A stretch of DNA of 64,000 nucleotides from Pseudomonas fluorescens. GTDB taxonomy: Bacteria > Pseudomonadota > Gammaproteobacteria > Pseudomonadales > Pseudomonadaceae. A model generated the notes under the pieces. It was not told the DNA's origin. It saw only the letters and a list, made by a program, of their open reading frames with translations, and did not search any database. A program made the translations under genes and the position numbers. Below, piece by piece: positions 1 through 9,197 of the stretch. Where the stretch lies: assembly GCF_003732425.1 (NCBI RefSeq), contig NZ_MOBX01000006.1, forward strand, positions 21,635 through 85,634, in the 5' to 3' direction. The first letter of the stretch is position 1; the number at the start of each line of letters is the position of its first letter.

Positions 1-403
1 CGAAATACATCGCCAGGTGCGCACCTTTCTCGATGCCCGCCGGGGAGTCGCAGACCACGAATTCGAAGTCTTCCTTCAATTGCATCAGGACTTTTTCCAC
101 GCCTTCCTGGGTCAGCGCGTCTTTGTCGCGGGTCTGACTGGCGGCCAGTACGTAGAGGTTTTCCAGGCGCTTGTCTTTGATCAGGGCCTGTTGCAGGTTG
201 GCTTCGCCGTTGACTACGTTGACGAAGTCATACACCACGCGGCGCTCGCAACCCATGATCAGGTCAAGGTTACGCAAGCCCACGTCGAAGTCGACGATCA
301 CTGTTTTGTGGCCGCGCAGAGCGAGGCCGGTACCGATAGCGGCGCTGGTGGTGGTCTTACCCACACCACCCTTGCCGGATGTAACCACGAGAATCTTGGC
401 CAA
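1..403 (-). CDS. minD: Septum site-determining ATPase MinD (5' part, cut by window edge)
   Basis: MinD is a membrane-associated P-loop ATPase that recruits MinC and, with MinE, restricts Z-ring assembly to midcell. The first 134 codons lie in the window and the rest lies off the left edge. The start is a TTG codon at 403-401, reading L-A-K-I-L-V-V-T-S-G-K-G-G. The deviant Walker A motif KGGVGKTT follows at residues 10-17, and the later D-F-D-V-G-L-R-N-L-D stretch is typical of MinD. minC lies directly upstream on the same strand, 169 bp away, giving the usual Pseudomonas minC-minD order. minE would be expected beyond the window. Identification is firm. Confidence 0.96.
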   Translation of the reverse strand, partial: MAKILVVTSGKGGVGKTTTSAAIGTGLALRGHKTVIVDFDVGLRNLDLIMGCERRVVYDFVNVVNGEANLQQALIKDKRLENLYVLAASQTRDKDALTQEGVEKVLMQLKEDFEFVVCDSPAGIEKGAHLAMYF

Positions 404-572
404 GGTGTTTCACCCCTAAGGAAGAAGGACTTTTTAGCCCCTGAAAAACATCTCTTGAAAACTACTGCAGTCGGACAGCCTTGGCTGGAATTTGGCTTTT
501 GGCCTTTTTCCTACTTCGTTTGAGCCGTTTTCGCTACGTTTTAGAGATGCTTGGAAAATGCGGCAGTATCCG

Positions 573-1310
573 TTAAAGCCGAATGATGTTCAACACGTCG
601 GCCGACAGGCTGACCTGTACGCCGGAGCCCCACAGTGGATCGCGGCGCAAATCTTCGGAAACCTTGTAATGGCCGGCGATGGAGATCAGTTCAGCGCTCA
701 ATTGCTGACAGAAAATCCGTGCCTTGGTATCACCCTTCACGCCGGCCAGCGCACGGCCACGCATCGGGCCGTATACATGGATGTTGCCATCGGCGAGAAG
801 TTCCGCCCCCGGACTGACCGAAGACACCACGACCAGATCGCCACCCTGGGCATATATCTGTTGGCCACCACGTACTGGCGTCGTGATGATGCGGGTCGGT
901 TTGATGGTCGGCTCTGGCGGCTTTTCCGGTTTCTTTTTGACTTCCGGTTCCGGGGCTTCCAGCGGCCGCTCACGGGCGCCCGACGGTGGCAGCACCGGAA
1001 TGTCGATGGCGATGGCGGCGGCGATGTCTTCGATACGGCTGGCGCGAATCGCCAGGGTGCGCAGGCCATGTTGACGGCACACACGCATCAGGCCCGGCAG
1101 ATCGACGGCGCCTTCGCTCGGCGGCAGTTTGTCCAGCGCCAGAACCAGCGGCGCGTTGCTGAAGAAGTTCGGCGCCTGGGCGACTTTGGCGGCCAATTGC
1201 CGATCGAGGCTTTCGAGGTCGTTACGGGCCAGTTCCAGCACAGTAATGGCCAGCATGCTGCCCTTGAGCTGGAATACGGGATCTTGGTCTAACGGTTCGG
1301 TTTGGCTCAT
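573..1310 (-). CDS. minC: Septum site-determining protein MinC
   Basis: MinC is the FtsZ polymerisation inhibitor that MinD brings to the membrane. The protein has 245 residues, normal for the family. The N-terminal domain (about 1-105) holds the F-Q-L-K-G-S start of the MinC fold. A Pro/Lys/Glu-rich linker follows at about 110-145. The C-terminal beta-helix domain contains [13 protein letters not shown] and [16 protein letters not shown], typical of MinC. I chose the ATG at 1310 over the upstream TTG/GTG codons because M-S-Q-T-E-P begins the conserved reading. It is divergent from lpxL, with 117 bp between the starts. Confidence 0.95.
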   Translation of the reverse strand: MSQTEPLDQDPVFQLKGSMLAITVLELARNDLESLDRQLAAKVAQAPNFFSNAPLVLALDKLPPSEGAVDLPGLMRVCRQHGLRTLAIRASRIEDIAAAIAIDIPVLPPSGARERPLEAPEPEVKKKPEKPPEPTIKPTRIITTPVRGGQQIYAQGGDLVVVSSVSPGAELLADGNIHVYGPMRGRALAGVKGDTKARIFCQQLSAELISIAGHYKVSEDLRRDPLWGSGVQVSLSADVLNIIRL

Positions 1311-1427
1311 GTCGGCATACAACGGCTTGTCACTAAAAGTGCCGAGACTTATAACGAGAACGCCCGCGAGCCGCAAGCCGGGTCGAACGATGTAGAATGC
1401 GCGGCCACTGTATTTACGGAAGCTTTA

Positions 1428-2360
1428 ATGGATCGCCCGCGTTTTCGAACAGCCTTTTTATCGCCACGCTTCTGGCCGCTCTGGTGCGGTCTGGGGCTTT
1501 TGTGGCTGATCGTCCAGTTGCCGTATCCGGCCTTGCTGACCATCGGTCGCGTTTTGGGCGCGTTGATGTATCGCGTGGCCGGCGACCGGCGGCGCATTGC
1601 CAAGCGCAATCTTGAACTGTGCTTCCCGGAAAAATCCGCCGCCGAGCGCAAACGCCTGCTCAAGGAGAATTTCGCCTCCACCGGTATCGCCTTTTTCGAA
1701 ATGGCCATGAGCTGGTGGTGGTCGCGCGAGCGTCTGGCCAGGCTGGCCCACGTTGAGGGCCTGGAGCACTTGCAAAAGGCCCAGCGCGAAGGCAAAGGCG
1801 TGATCCTGATGGCGGCGCATTTCACCACGCTGGAAATCGGCGCGGCGTTGCTCGGTCAGCAGCACACGATTGATGGCATGTACCGCGAACACAAAAACCC
1901 GTTGTTCGACTTCGTCCAGCGTCGCGGTCGCGAGCGGCACAATCTCGATTCGCTGGCAGTGGAGCGTGACGACGTGCGCGGCATGCTCAAACTGCTGCGC
2001 TCCGGTCGCGCGATCTGGTACGCACCGGATCAGGATTACGGCGCCAAGCAGAGCATCTTCGTGCCACTGTTCGGCATTCAGGCGGCGACCGTGACGGCGA
2101 CGACGAAATTTGCCCGTCTGGGCAAGGCGCTGGTGGTGCCGTTCACACAGGAACGTCTGGCCGATGGCAGCGGTTATCGCTTGGTGATTCATCCGCCGCT
2201 GGAAGATTTCCCCGGCGAAACCGAAGAAGCCGACTGCATTCGCATCAATCAGTGGGTCGAGAGCGCCTTGCGTGCCTGTCCCGAGCAGTACCTGTGGGCG
2301 CATCGGCGCTTTAAGAGCCGTCCACCGGGCGAGCCGAAGCTTTACGCCAAACGCGGTTGA
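1428..2360 (+). CDS. lpxL: Lipid A biosynthesis lauroyl acyltransferase (LpxL/HtrB family)
   Basis: Inner-membrane acyltransferase that adds a secondary acyl chain to the lipid A precursor. The product has 310 residues, the usual family length. A hydrophobic anchor lies at about 14-36. The H-F-T-T-L-E motif (HX4E) near residue 130 supplies the catalytic His/Glu pair, and D-Q-D-Y-G near 205 matches the second conserved block. The ATG at 1428 gives M-D-R-P-R-F; the longer reading from 1302 would run back into the minC promoter region. The Pseudomonas genome may hold further paralogues, so the exact acyl chain and position cannot be told from the sequence. Confidence 0.92.
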   Translation: MDRPRFRTAFLSPRFWPLWCGLGLLWLIVQLPYPALLTIGRVLGALMYRVAGDRRRIAKRNLELCFPEKSAAERKRLLKENFASTGIAFFEMAMSWWWSRERLARLAHVEGLEHLQKAQREGKGVILMAAHFTTLEIGAALLGQQHTIDGMYREHKNPLFDFVQRRGRERHNLDSLAVERDDVRGMLKLLRSGRAIWYAPDQDYGAKQSIFVPLFGIQAATVTATTKFARLGKALVVPFTQERLADGSGYRLVIHPPLEDFPGETEEADCIRINQWVESALRACPEQYLWAHRRFKSRPPGEPKLYAKRG

Positions 2361-2395
2361 TTCACCCATCCTTTTAAGCACCATGGAGTGTTGCG

Positions 2396-3553
2396 ATGAG
2401 CCCAGCTGAACCGGTCACAGGTTTGATTCTTTCCGGCGGCGGGGCTCGGGCGGCGTATCAGGTGGGGGTGCTGGCGGCGATTGCCGAATTGCTGCCGATT
2501 GGCGCGGACAATCCGTTTCCGGTGATCGTCGGCACATCGGCCGGGGCGATTAACGCGGTCAGCCTCGCCAGTGGCGCCACGGACTTTCGCGCTGCGATCG
2601 AACGTCTGACCTTGTTCTGGCAGGGCTTTCGCAGCCATCGCGTGCTGCGCAGTGACTGGCCCGGGGTTATCCGTCAGGCCAGCCGCTTTGTCAGCCACAG
2701 CCTGCTCGGCCTCGGTCGGCAACTGCCGGTGGCGCTGCTCAACAGTTCGCCACTGCGCGACTTGCTCGAAGAAAAACTGCACATGCCCGGCATCGCCGAA
2801 TCCATCGCCCGCAAGCAATTGCATGCGGTGGCGGTGACGGCGTTCGGCTATGAGTCGGGGCAAGCAGTGACGTTCTATCAGGGGGGCGGCACGATCGATG
2901 CCTGGTTGCGTCACCGGCGCATTGGCGTGCCGACGGAACTGACGGTGGAGCACCTGCTCGCCAGTTCGGCGATCCCGTTGCTGTTCGCGCCGGTCAAACT
3001 CGGCGATGAATATTTTGGCGACGGCGCGGTGCGGCAATCGGCGCCGATCAGCCCGGCATTGCACCTGGGCGCGAGCCGAGTGCTGGTGGTGGGCGTCAGT
3101 GGCAACCCGCGCGGGTTCGATCCGCAGCAGCCGCTGGAACGCGCCTACACCGGGCAACAACCGACGCTGGCGCAGATTGGCGGGCACATGCTCAACAGCA
3201 CGTTCATTGACAGTCTGGAGAGCGACATCGAGTTACTTCAGCGTCTCAACCAGTTCAGCCACTTGATGCCCGCCGGCACACCGACGCGTGAGTTGGGTGT
3301 GGCGCCGGTGGAGGTGCTGGTGATCTCGCCGAGTCAGCCGATCGATGAAATCGCGGCGCGGCATCGCCAGGAGTTGCCGGCGGCGTTGCGCTTGTTCTTG
3401 CGCGGGCCGGGGGCGACCAAGACCAGTGGGGCAGGGGTGTTGAGTTATCTGCTGTTCGAGGCGGGGTATTGCAGCGAGTTGATCGATCTGGGGCGGCGCG
3501 ATGCGCTGGCCAAGCGCGAGGAGCTGTGCCGGTTTTTGGGATTGCCATTTTAA
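2396..3553 (+). CDS. Patatin-like phospholipase family protein
   Basis: Predicted Ser-Asp dyad lipid acyl hydrolase of 385 residues. The glycine-rich oxyanion-hole motif G-G-G-A-R-A-A-Y-Q lies near residue 13. The nucleophile elbow G-T-S-A-G-A is near residue 45, and the catalytic Asp motif D-G-A is near residue 205. No signal peptide or membrane segment is visible, so a cytoplasmic or membrane-peripheral location is likely. It follows lpxL by 35 bp and has an A/G-rich ribosome site (GGAGTG) before the ATG. The two may be co-transcribed, which would fit a role in lipid turnover. The substrate is unknown. Confidence 0.88.
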   Translation: MSPAEPVTGLILSGGGARAAYQVGVLAAIAELLPIGADNPFPVIVGTSAGAINAVSLASGATDFRAAIERLTLFWQGFRSHRVLRSDWPGVIRQASRFVSHSLLGLGRQLPVALLNSSPLRDLLEEKLHMPGIAESIARKQLHAVAVTAFGYESGQAVTFYQGGGTIDAWLRHRRIGVPTELTVEHLLASSAIPLLFAPVKLGDEYFGDGAVRQSAPISPALHLGASRVLVVGVSGNPRGFDPQQPLERAYTGQQPTLAQIGGHMLNSTFIDSLESDIELLQRLNQFSHLMPAGTPTRELGVAPVEVLVISPSQPIDEIAARHRQELPAALRLFLRGPGATKTSGAGVLSYLLFEAGYCSELIDLGRRDALAKREELCRFLGLPF

Positions 3554-3556
3554 AGC

Positions 3557-3634
3557 AAAAGATCGCAGCCTTCGGCAGCTCCTACATTAGAATGCGCTAT
3601 CCCTGTAGGAGCTGGCGAAGCCTGCGATCTTTTG
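3557..3634. repeat. REP-like inverted repeat pair (AAAAGATCGCAGCC type)
   Basis: Left arm 3557-3586 and right arm 3605-3634 are inverted copies sharing AAAAGATCGCAGCC and AGCTCCTAC-type cores. It lies between the convergent patatin gene and the Tsx-like gene and probably also works as a bidirectional terminator. The same family recurs at 34724, 41062 and 47580. Confidence 0.85.
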
Positions 3635-3641
3635 ATTTTTA

Positions 3642-4427
3642 TCAGAAGTGGTACTTCACCAGGAAGCTGGTGTTGCTCTGATTGGTCTTGAACGCACCGG
3701 TATCGTCGATGCCGTACTTGTCTTTCCAGTAGTCGTATTCAACACCGACATACAACTGCTTCTCACCCAGACGCAGCGCCTTGCCCAGGTCATATTTGAT
3801 CTGTGGGTTGAAGTGCAGGTTGGCGTGGTACTCGCCCTTTTTGTTGACGTCGTTGTCGCTGACCCAGTCCATGAAACCGTCGATCAGTATGTTCGAGTCG
3901 CCGACCGGAATGGTGTACGACCACACCGGGGTGATCTGCCAGACATTGTCACCCGCACGCGGGCCTTCGGTGTGGCGCTGGTAGAAGTTCAACTGGAAGT
4001 AGTCGAAGCCCGGGATGGCCAGGTCGAAACCAGGACCGATCAGATACGACTCGACGTCGCCTTCACCGAACTCATAGGTCATCGCCAGCAGCACGTCTTT
4101 GATCGGACCGAATTCGATCTTCTGGTCGAGGATCTTGCCCAGCGACAGGCGCGGGCTGAACTCGCCGTAATAGGTGTTGTTGCCGACGCCGCTATCAGGC
4201 TTGCCGTTGTAAAAGATCTTGTCGACGAACAGGAAGTTATCCCCGTACTTCCACGCATCGGCGTGTTCGAAGGTGACGGTCTGCTGGATGCGCGGGTTGA
4301 CCTGGAAGTCTTTGCCATAGAGGTAGGTCAGGCTGTTGTTCTGCCATTGCAGCAGGCCTTCGGCCATGGCCTGACCGCCGGCCAACATCGATCCCGCGAG
4401 CATCAGGCTGGTGCACATACGTTTCAT
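3642..4427 (-). CDS. Tsx-like nucleoside-specific outer-membrane channel, copy 1
   Basis: Predicted 12-strand-type beta-barrel channel of 261 residues. The N-terminus is a signal peptide (M-K-R-M-C then a hydrophobic stretch, ending near A-M-A-E). The mature protein starts L-L-Q-W-Q-N-N-S-L-T-Y-L-Y-G and ends in K-Y-H-F; the terminal Phe is the usual outer-membrane assembly signal. The ATG at 4427 is preceded by GGGAGC and gives a good signal peptide, so longer readings are rejected. A close paralogue lies directly upstream on the same strand. The position at the end of the urate-catabolism run suggests uptake of purines or nucleosides, but this is inference. Confidence 0.88.
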   Translation of the reverse strand: MKRMCTSLMLAGSMLAGGQAMAEGLLQWQNNSLTYLYGKDFQVNPRIQQTVTFEHADAWKYGDNFLFVDKIFYNGKPDSGVGNNTYYGEFSPRLSLGKILDQKIEFGPIKDVLLAMTYEFGEGDVESYLIGPGFDLAIPGFDYFQLNFYQRHTEGPRAGDNVWQITPVWSYTIPVGDSNILIDGFMDWVSDNDVNKKGEYHANLHFNPQIKYDLGKALRLGEKQLYVGVEYDYWKDKYGIDDTGAFKTNQSNTSFLVKYHF

Positions 4428-4811
4428 TCGGTTGCTCCCAAAGTAGGTGTTCCACGTTGTTTTTTTAAGATCGGCGCTCTGGTGTGGCGCCTTTTTTCGT
4501 TGCTGCAAAAATCATCCAATCGGTCAGCTTTGCTGCTTGTGGCAAGCGATATAGCAAGAGCTGGGCCAAGGCTTTCGAAAAGCAAAAAAACGCCCTCTCG
4601 GCTGCTTAAAAACAGTCGATTGAGCGTGTTTTCGGGATGCCTCGGTACTGACCGGGGCCGGGATAAGTTGGCTTTTCGGTCAGGAATTAAATCCGGGCTT
4701 TTTTTTAGACCGAATTCAAGAGGTCGCGGAGAATACTGACTCCTCGGCCAGCTCTCAAGTGCCCCGCAACAGAGCACCGACGACAAGTATGGGGCACGGT
4801 TGCGGGCCATC
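4428..4811. other. 384-bp intergenic stretch between the two Tsx-like genes
   Basis: No coding potential supported here. It must hold the promoter of the downstream channel gene if that gene is transcribed independently. It contains several A/T runs, including T8 near 4690-4700, but no clear Rho-independent hairpin or REP pair was seen. Confidence 0.5.
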
Positions 4812-5597
4812 TTAAAAGTGCACCTTCACCAGCAGGCTGGCGGTGTTCTGATTGGTGTCGAAGTTGTGCGTGTTTTCGACGCCGTATTTGTTTTTCCAAT
4901 AGCTGTATTCGGTGCCGACATACAGTTGCTTCTGGCTCCAGCCCAAAGCTTTGCCGAGGTCATATTTGATCTGCGGATTGATGTGCAGGTTGGCGTGGTA
5001 GGTGCCGCGCGAGTTCTCATCGTTGTCGACCACCCAGTCGAGGTAGCCGTCGATCAGCACATCGGAATTGCCCAGGGGAAAGCTATAGGACCAGCCGGGG
5101 GTGATCTGCCAGACGCCGTCGCCGGGACGTGGGCCTTCGGTCTGGCGGCGGAAGATGTTCAGGGTGACGTAGTTGAAGCCCGGCACCTTGAGGTCGAAGC
5201 CGGGGCCGATCAGGTAGGCCTCGCTGTCGCCTTCGCCGTACTCGTAAGTCATGGCGAGCAGGACGTCTTTGATCGGGCCGAACTCGAGTTTCTGGTCGAA
5301 GATCTTGCCGAACGAGAAGCGCGGGGTGAATTCACCGTAGAACGCATGCGGGCCTTTGTTCGCGTCTTCCTTGCCGTTGTAGAAGATCTTGTCGACGAAC
5401 AGGAAGTTATCGCCGTACTTCCACTTGTCGGCGTGCTCGAAGGTGAGCGTCTGCTGGATCGACGGGTTGATCGCGAAGTTCTTGCCGTACAGGTAGCTGA
5501 GGCTGTTGGTTTGCCACAGCAGCAAATCGCCGGCCATGGCCTGACTCGCGGCCAGCAGGCCGCCACTCAACAGAACGTTGGTTTGCGTGCGAATCAT
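4812..5597 (-). CDS. Tsx-like nucleoside-specific outer-membrane channel, copy 2
   Basis: Paralogue of the 3642-4427 gene, also 261 residues. The shared block running from Y-L-Y-G-K through F-E-H-A-D-x-W-K-Y-G-D-N-F-L-F-V-D-K to I-F-Y-N-G-K is nearly identical. The signal peptide runs from M-I-R-T-Q-T-N to about A-S-Q-A-M-A-G, and the protein ends V-K-V-H-F with the terminal Phe. It lies 163 bp downstream of the permease gene on the same strand, with a REP pair between them. Pairing with a purine permease fits outer-membrane passage of purine compounds, though substrate identity cannot be read from sequence. Confidence 0.88.
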   Translation of the reverse strand: MIRTQTNVLLSGGLLAASQAMAGDLLLWQTNSLSYLYGKNFAINPSIQQTLTFEHADKWKYGDNFLFVDKIFYNGKEDANKGPHAFYGEFTPRFSFGKIFDQKLEFGPIKDVLLAMTYEYGEGDSEAYLIGPGFDLKVPGFNYVTLNIFRRQTEGPRPGDGVWQITPGWSYSFPLGNSDVLIDGYLDWVVDNDENSRGTYHANLHINPQIKYDLGKALGWSQKQLYVGTEYSYWKNKYGVENTHNFDTNQNTASLLVKVHF

Positions 5598-5652
5598 CTG
5601 TTGCTCCCTCTTGTTTTTATTGTTTGAGGCGCAGAGCGGTTGCTTGCCCCCT

Positions 5653-5740
5653 GTGGGAGCGAGCCTGCTCGCGAAGAGGGCGTGTCAGTCGCCATCACTG
5701 TTGAATGACACACCGCTTTCGCGAGCAGGCTCGCTCCCAC
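5653..5740. repeat. REP inverted pair (GCGAGCCTGCTCGC type)
   Basis: Arms 5653-5675 and 5718-5740 are inverted copies of a 23-bp element with the core GCGAGCCTGCTCGC. The pair sits between the permease and the second Tsx-like gene. Confidence 0.9.
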
Positions 5741-5760
5741 AAGGTTTTGTGGTGACTTCG

Positions 5761-7119
5761 TTAATGCTGGTGCGCGTGGCAGTCGTTGATCGCTGCGCGC
5801 TCTTTGCCGCCGAGAATGTTGAACAACAGGTTCAGCGTCAGTGCGCTGAGTGTTGCCATGGCGATGCCGCTGTGGGTAATCGGGCTCATCCACAGCGGCA
5901 GGTGCGCGAAGAACTCCGGACGCACCACCGGAATCAGGCCCATGCCGATGCTCACCGCGACCAGCAACTGGTTGCGGCGGTCACCGATGTCGGCTTCCTG
6001 GAGAATCTTGATCCCGGTCGCGGCGACCATGCCGAACATCGCAATCGCTGCGCCGCCCAATACCGCCGGTGGAATCGACGCCACCAGAAACGCCGCTTTC
6101 GGCAGCAGGCTCAGGACGATCAGCAGGCCACCGGCAACGATGGTTACCGAGCGGCAACGCACGCCGGTCATTTGCACCAGACCGATGTTCTGCGCGAACG
6201 AGGAGTGGGTGAAGGTGTTGAAGAAACCGGCGAAGAACGACGCGCCGGCATCGCACAGCAAGCCGCGACGCAGCATGCGCGGGCAGACTTCCTGGCCGGT
6301 GATCTTGCCCAGGGCGAGGAACATCCCGGTGGATTCTACGAAGATGATTACCACCACCAGGCACATCGACAGGATCGGTGCCAGTTCGAATTTCGGCATG
6401 CCGAAATGCAGCGGGGTGACGAACTGAACCCAGGGCGCATTGGCCATGCCGCTCAGATCGACCATACCGATCGCACCGCACAGCAGGTAGCCCAGGCACA
6501 TGCCGATCAGCACGGAAATATTCACCCAGAAACCGCGCATGAAACGGTGAACCAACAGAATGGTGCCCAGCACCAAGGCGGCGATGGCCAGATAAATCGG
6601 TGAGCCGAATTGCGCAGCAGCGGCGCCGCCACCGGCCCAGTTCACGGCCACGGGGAAGAGCGACAAACCGATCGAGGTGATGACCGTGCCGGTCACCAGC
6701 GGCGGGAAGAAGCGTACGACCTTGGACATGAACGGCGCGATGAGCATGCCGAAGAAACCGGCGGCGATCGTCGCACCGAAGATGCCTTGCAGGCCTATAC
6801 CGGGCATGCCGGCCATGGCGACCATGCTGCCGACGGCAGCAAAACTGGCGCCCATCATCACCGGCATGCGAATGCCCATCGGGCCTATCCCTAAGGACTG
6901 CACGATGGTGGCGATGCCGGCGACCAGCAGGTCGGCGTTGATCAGGAAGGCGATTTCTTCACGACTCAGGCCAGCGGCCTGTCCAATGATCAGCGGCACC
7001 GCGATGGCACCACCGTACATCAGCAGAACATGTTGCAAACCGACCAGGATCAGTTGCAAAAGGGGCAATCGCTGAATGGCGGGTGCGTCGGGGATGCGCG
7101 CTTTGGACAGCTCGGACAT
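5761..7119 (-). CDS. NCS2-family purine (urate/xanthine) permease
   Basis: Inner-membrane nucleobase:cation symporter-2 protein of 452 residues with about 12-14 hydrophobic segments. The typical N-terminal block Q-L-I-L-V-G-L-Q-H-V-L-L-M-Y-G-G-A and the Q-N-I-G-L-V-Q-M-T-G-V-R motif of the uracil/xanthine subgroup are visible. The C-terminus is short and His-rich (C-H-A-H-Q-H). It lies between puuD and the Tsx-like channels in the urate run, so urate or xanthine is the likely substrate; that choice rests on context. Start ATG at 7119 with an A/G-rich upstream site (GAGGTGTT). Confidence 0.92.
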   Translation of the reverse strand: MSELSKARIPDAPAIQRLPLLQLILVGLQHVLLMYGGAIAVPLIIGQAAGLSREEIAFLINADLLVAGIATIVQSLGIGPMGIRMPVMMGASFAAVGSMVAMAGMPGIGLQGIFGATIAAGFFGMLIAPFMSKVVRFFPPLVTGTVITSIGLSLFPVAVNWAGGGAAAAQFGSPIYLAIAALVLGTILLVHRFMRGFWVNISVLIGMCLGYLLCGAIGMVDLSGMANAPWVQFVTPLHFGMPKFELAPILSMCLVVVIIFVESTGMFLALGKITGQEVCPRMLRRGLLCDAGASFFAGFFNTFTHSSFAQNIGLVQMTGVRCRSVTIVAGGLLIVLSLLPKAAFLVASIPPAVLGGAAIAMFGMVAATGIKILQEADIGDRRNQLLVAVSIGMGLIPVVRPEFFAHLPLWMSPITHSGIAMATLSALTLNLLFNILGGKERAAINDCHAHQH

Positions 7120-7211
7120 GCAACACCTCGGATCTTTTTATTCTTGTGATTGAACAGCTGCCGGGTTGCTCACAGCTGTTTCTTTGCATCAGGTAAACCG
7201 CGTTAAGGCGA

Positions 7212-7275
7212 TTCGCGAGCAGGCTCGCTCCCACAGGAAATGCGCGATCTCTGTGGGAGCGAGCCTGCTCGCGAA
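7212..7275. repeat. REP inverted pair (GCGAGCCTGCTCGC type)
   Basis: Arms 7212-7234 and 7253-7275 are inverted copies with a short 18-bp loop, located between puuD and the permease gene. It may affect mRNA stability or act as an attenuating hairpin inside the operon. Confidence 0.9.
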
Positions 7276-7285
7276 GCTTTGTTGC

Positions 7286-8599
7286 TTAGTTGGTCTGTGC
7301 TCCCTGGGCGATCCATGCACCGATCAGGTCACGTTCCTGCTGGGTCATCTGTGTGATGTTGCCCAGTGGCATGATCTGCGTGGTGATGGCTTGCGCCTGG
7401 ATGCGCGCCGCGTTCTGGCGGATCTGCTCAGGGGTGTCGAGCATCACACCGGCCGGGGCGGCGCTGAACAGCGGGCTGGTCGGTTTCGCCGAGTGGCAAA
7501 CCGTGCAACGTTCTTGAATCACGTTGTGCACTTTGTCGAAACCCGGGCCAGCGTTGGACGCCTGTGCCGGTGCAGCAGGTGCTTCTGCGGGTGCGGCAGG
7601 TGCCGCCGCTTCAGCCGGTTTCGCACCACCGCCCAGCGCCGTTTCCGGCAACGGTTGGTACTCGATTTTTGCCGGAGCCTTGGCCACTTCCGGCGCGGTC
7701 GACATCGGCATCGGGCCGGTGACGTACGCCAGACTGATCATGCCCACCGCCGCAACCGGCAGGGTCCAGGCAAACTTGTGGCTGTCGTGACGGGTGTTGA
7801 AGTAGTGACGCACCAACACCGCCAACACCGCGATCCCGGCCAGGATCAACCAGTTGTACTGGCTGCCATACGTGCTCGGGAAGTGGTTGCTGATCATGAT
7901 GAACAGCACCGGCAGGGTGAAGTAGTTGTTATGACGCGAACGCAACAGACCCTTGGCTGGCAACGCCGGATCCGGCGTACGGTTCTCGGCAATCGCCGCG
8001 ACCAGTGCACGTTGCGCCGGCATGATGATGCGGAACACGTTACCGACCATGATGGTGCCGATGATCGCGCCGACGTGCAGGTACGCACCACGACCGCTGA
8101 ACACTTTGCTGAAGCCATACGCCGCGCCAATGATCAGCACGAACAGAATGAAGCCGAGCAGAGCAGGGCGTTTGCCCAGCGCCGAGTCGCACAGGAAGGA
8201 GTAGATGAACCAGCCGAGGAACAGCGAGCCGATACCGATGGCCACGCCTTCAGGGCCGCTCAGGGTGCTGCCCGGAGCCAGCAGGTAGAGCGTTGGATTG
8301 GAGTAGAACACCACGCACAGCAGCGCGATACCCGACATCCAGGTGAAGTAGGCTTCCCATTTGAACCAGTGCAGGTTCTCCGGCATGGCCGGCGGGGCCA
8401 GTTTGTATTTTTCGAGGTGATAGATACCGCCACCGTGGATCGCCCACAGGTCACCGGCCAGGCCGGTTTTCGGGTTGACGCGGTTGAGGTTGTTCTCCAG
8501 CCAGACGAAGTAGAACGACGCGCCGATCCAGGCCACGCCAGTGATCATGTGAACCCAGCGCACGCTCAGGTTCAGCCATTCCAACAGATGTGCTTCCAC
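7286..8599 (-). CDS. puuD: Membrane-bound urate hydroxylase PuuD with C-terminal cytochrome c domain
   Basis: Oxidises urate to 5-hydroxyisourate and passes electrons to the respiratory chain, in place of soluble uricase. The protein has 437 residues. The N-terminal membrane domain (about 1-290) carries some eight helices with conserved His residues (W-V-H-M-I-T-G-V-A-W-I-G-A-S-F near residue 15, A-I-H-G-G-G near 53). An Ala/Pro-rich linker follows at about 320-353. The cytochrome c domain (354-437) has haem motif C-T-V-C-H at 365-369 and a likely axial Met in Q-I-M-P-L-G near 410. It is co-directional with allA (51-bp gap). No uaoX-type uricase is seen in the window. Confidence 0.95.
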   Translation of the reverse strand: MEAHLLEWLNLSVRWVHMITGVAWIGASFYFVWLENNLNRVNPKTGLAGDLWAIHGGGIYHLEKYKLAPPAMPENLHWFKWEAYFTWMSGIALLCVVFYSNPTLYLLAPGSTLSGPEGVAIGIGSLFLGWFIYSFLCDSALGKRPALLGFILFVLIIGAAYGFSKVFSGRGAYLHVGAIIGTIMVGNVFRIIMPAQRALVAAIAENRTPDPALPAKGLLRSRHNNYFTLPVLFIMISNHFPSTYGSQYNWLILAGIAVLAVLVRHYFNTRHDSHKFAWTLPVAAVGMISLAYVTGPMPMSTAPEVAKAPAKIEYQPLPETALGGGAKPAEAAAPAAPAEAPAAPAQASNAGPGFDKVHNVIQERCTVCHSAKPTSPLFSAAPAGVMLDTPEQIRQNAARIQAQAITTQIMPLGNITQMTQQERDLIGAWIAQGAQTN

Positions 8600-8650
8600 A
8601 GTCTTTACCTCTCGCCTGTCACTCTTGTTGTCGAGTGATCAGACCTTCTC

Positions 8651-9154
8651 TTATTGGTGGGGGGCGAGGATCAAACGCTCATCCTCTTTGAAAAAATGCT
8701 CATCGCAGTTATTGCCTGTGCCACTGCGATCAACCACCAGGAAGTCATCCCGCTTTTCGATCGTCAGCACCGGGTGGTGCCAGACGCCGCGATGGTAATT
8801 AATGCCCTGCCTGCCGTTGGTGACGAAGGCGCGGACCAAGCCTGATACAGGTTCATCGCCAACTGGCGCGACCACGATCAGAAAGGGGTTGCCGAGCAGC
8901 GGAATGAAAGCCTGGCTGCCCAGCGGATGGCGTTCCAGCATGCAAACGGTCAGCGGCATGTCCTGCGCGTCGGCGCGGAAAATGCTGATGATCGCGTTGT
9001 CCTCAGGCTGAGCGGTTTCGACCGTCGCCAGTTTATGGAAGCGCATGGTCGAACCGTTGTTGATCATGAAGTGATCGCTGCCGTCGGTTTCGATCACGTC
9101 ACCGAAAGGGGCGAAGGCTTCTTTGCTCAGCGGTTCAATCTGTAGTGTGCGCAT
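8651..9154 (-). CDS. allA: Ureidoglycolate lyase
   Basis: Cleaves ureidoglycolate to glyoxylate and urea, the last step of allantoin breakdown. The product has 167 residues, normal for AllA. It begins M-R-T-L-Q-I-E-P-L-S-K-E-A-F-A-P-F-G-D-V-I and contains E-R-H-P-L-G-S-Q-A-F-I-P-L and N-Y-H-R-G-V-W-H-H-P, the conserved cupin-like segments. The ATG at 9154 is chosen because the longer reading from 9232 would translate a REP element. It lies between alc and puuD in the same direction. Confidence 0.95.
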   Translation of the reverse strand: MRTLQIEPLSKEAFAPFGDVIETDGSDHFMINNGSTMRFHKLATVETAQPEDNAIISIFRADAQDMPLTVCMLERHPLGSQAFIPLLGNPFLIVVAPVGDEPVSGLVRAFVTNGRQGINYHRGVWHHPVLTIEKRDDFLVVDRSGTGNNCDEHFFKEDERLILAPHQ

Positions 9155-9197
9155 GCTGTTCTTCTTATCCGAATTCTGTGTTGACTGTTCTGACGCC

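Noticed and set aside
3648..4739. Long plus-strand open frame opposite the first Tsx-like gene
   Set aside because: It is the antisense shadow of a gene with signal peptide, barrel pattern and terminal Phe; the shadow has no recognisable domain.
7166..8638. 490-codon plus-strand open frame opposite puuD
   Set aside because: Antisense to a clearly identified puuD, rich in His/Arg/Asp as expected for the complement of high-GC coding sequence, and it runs through a REP element.
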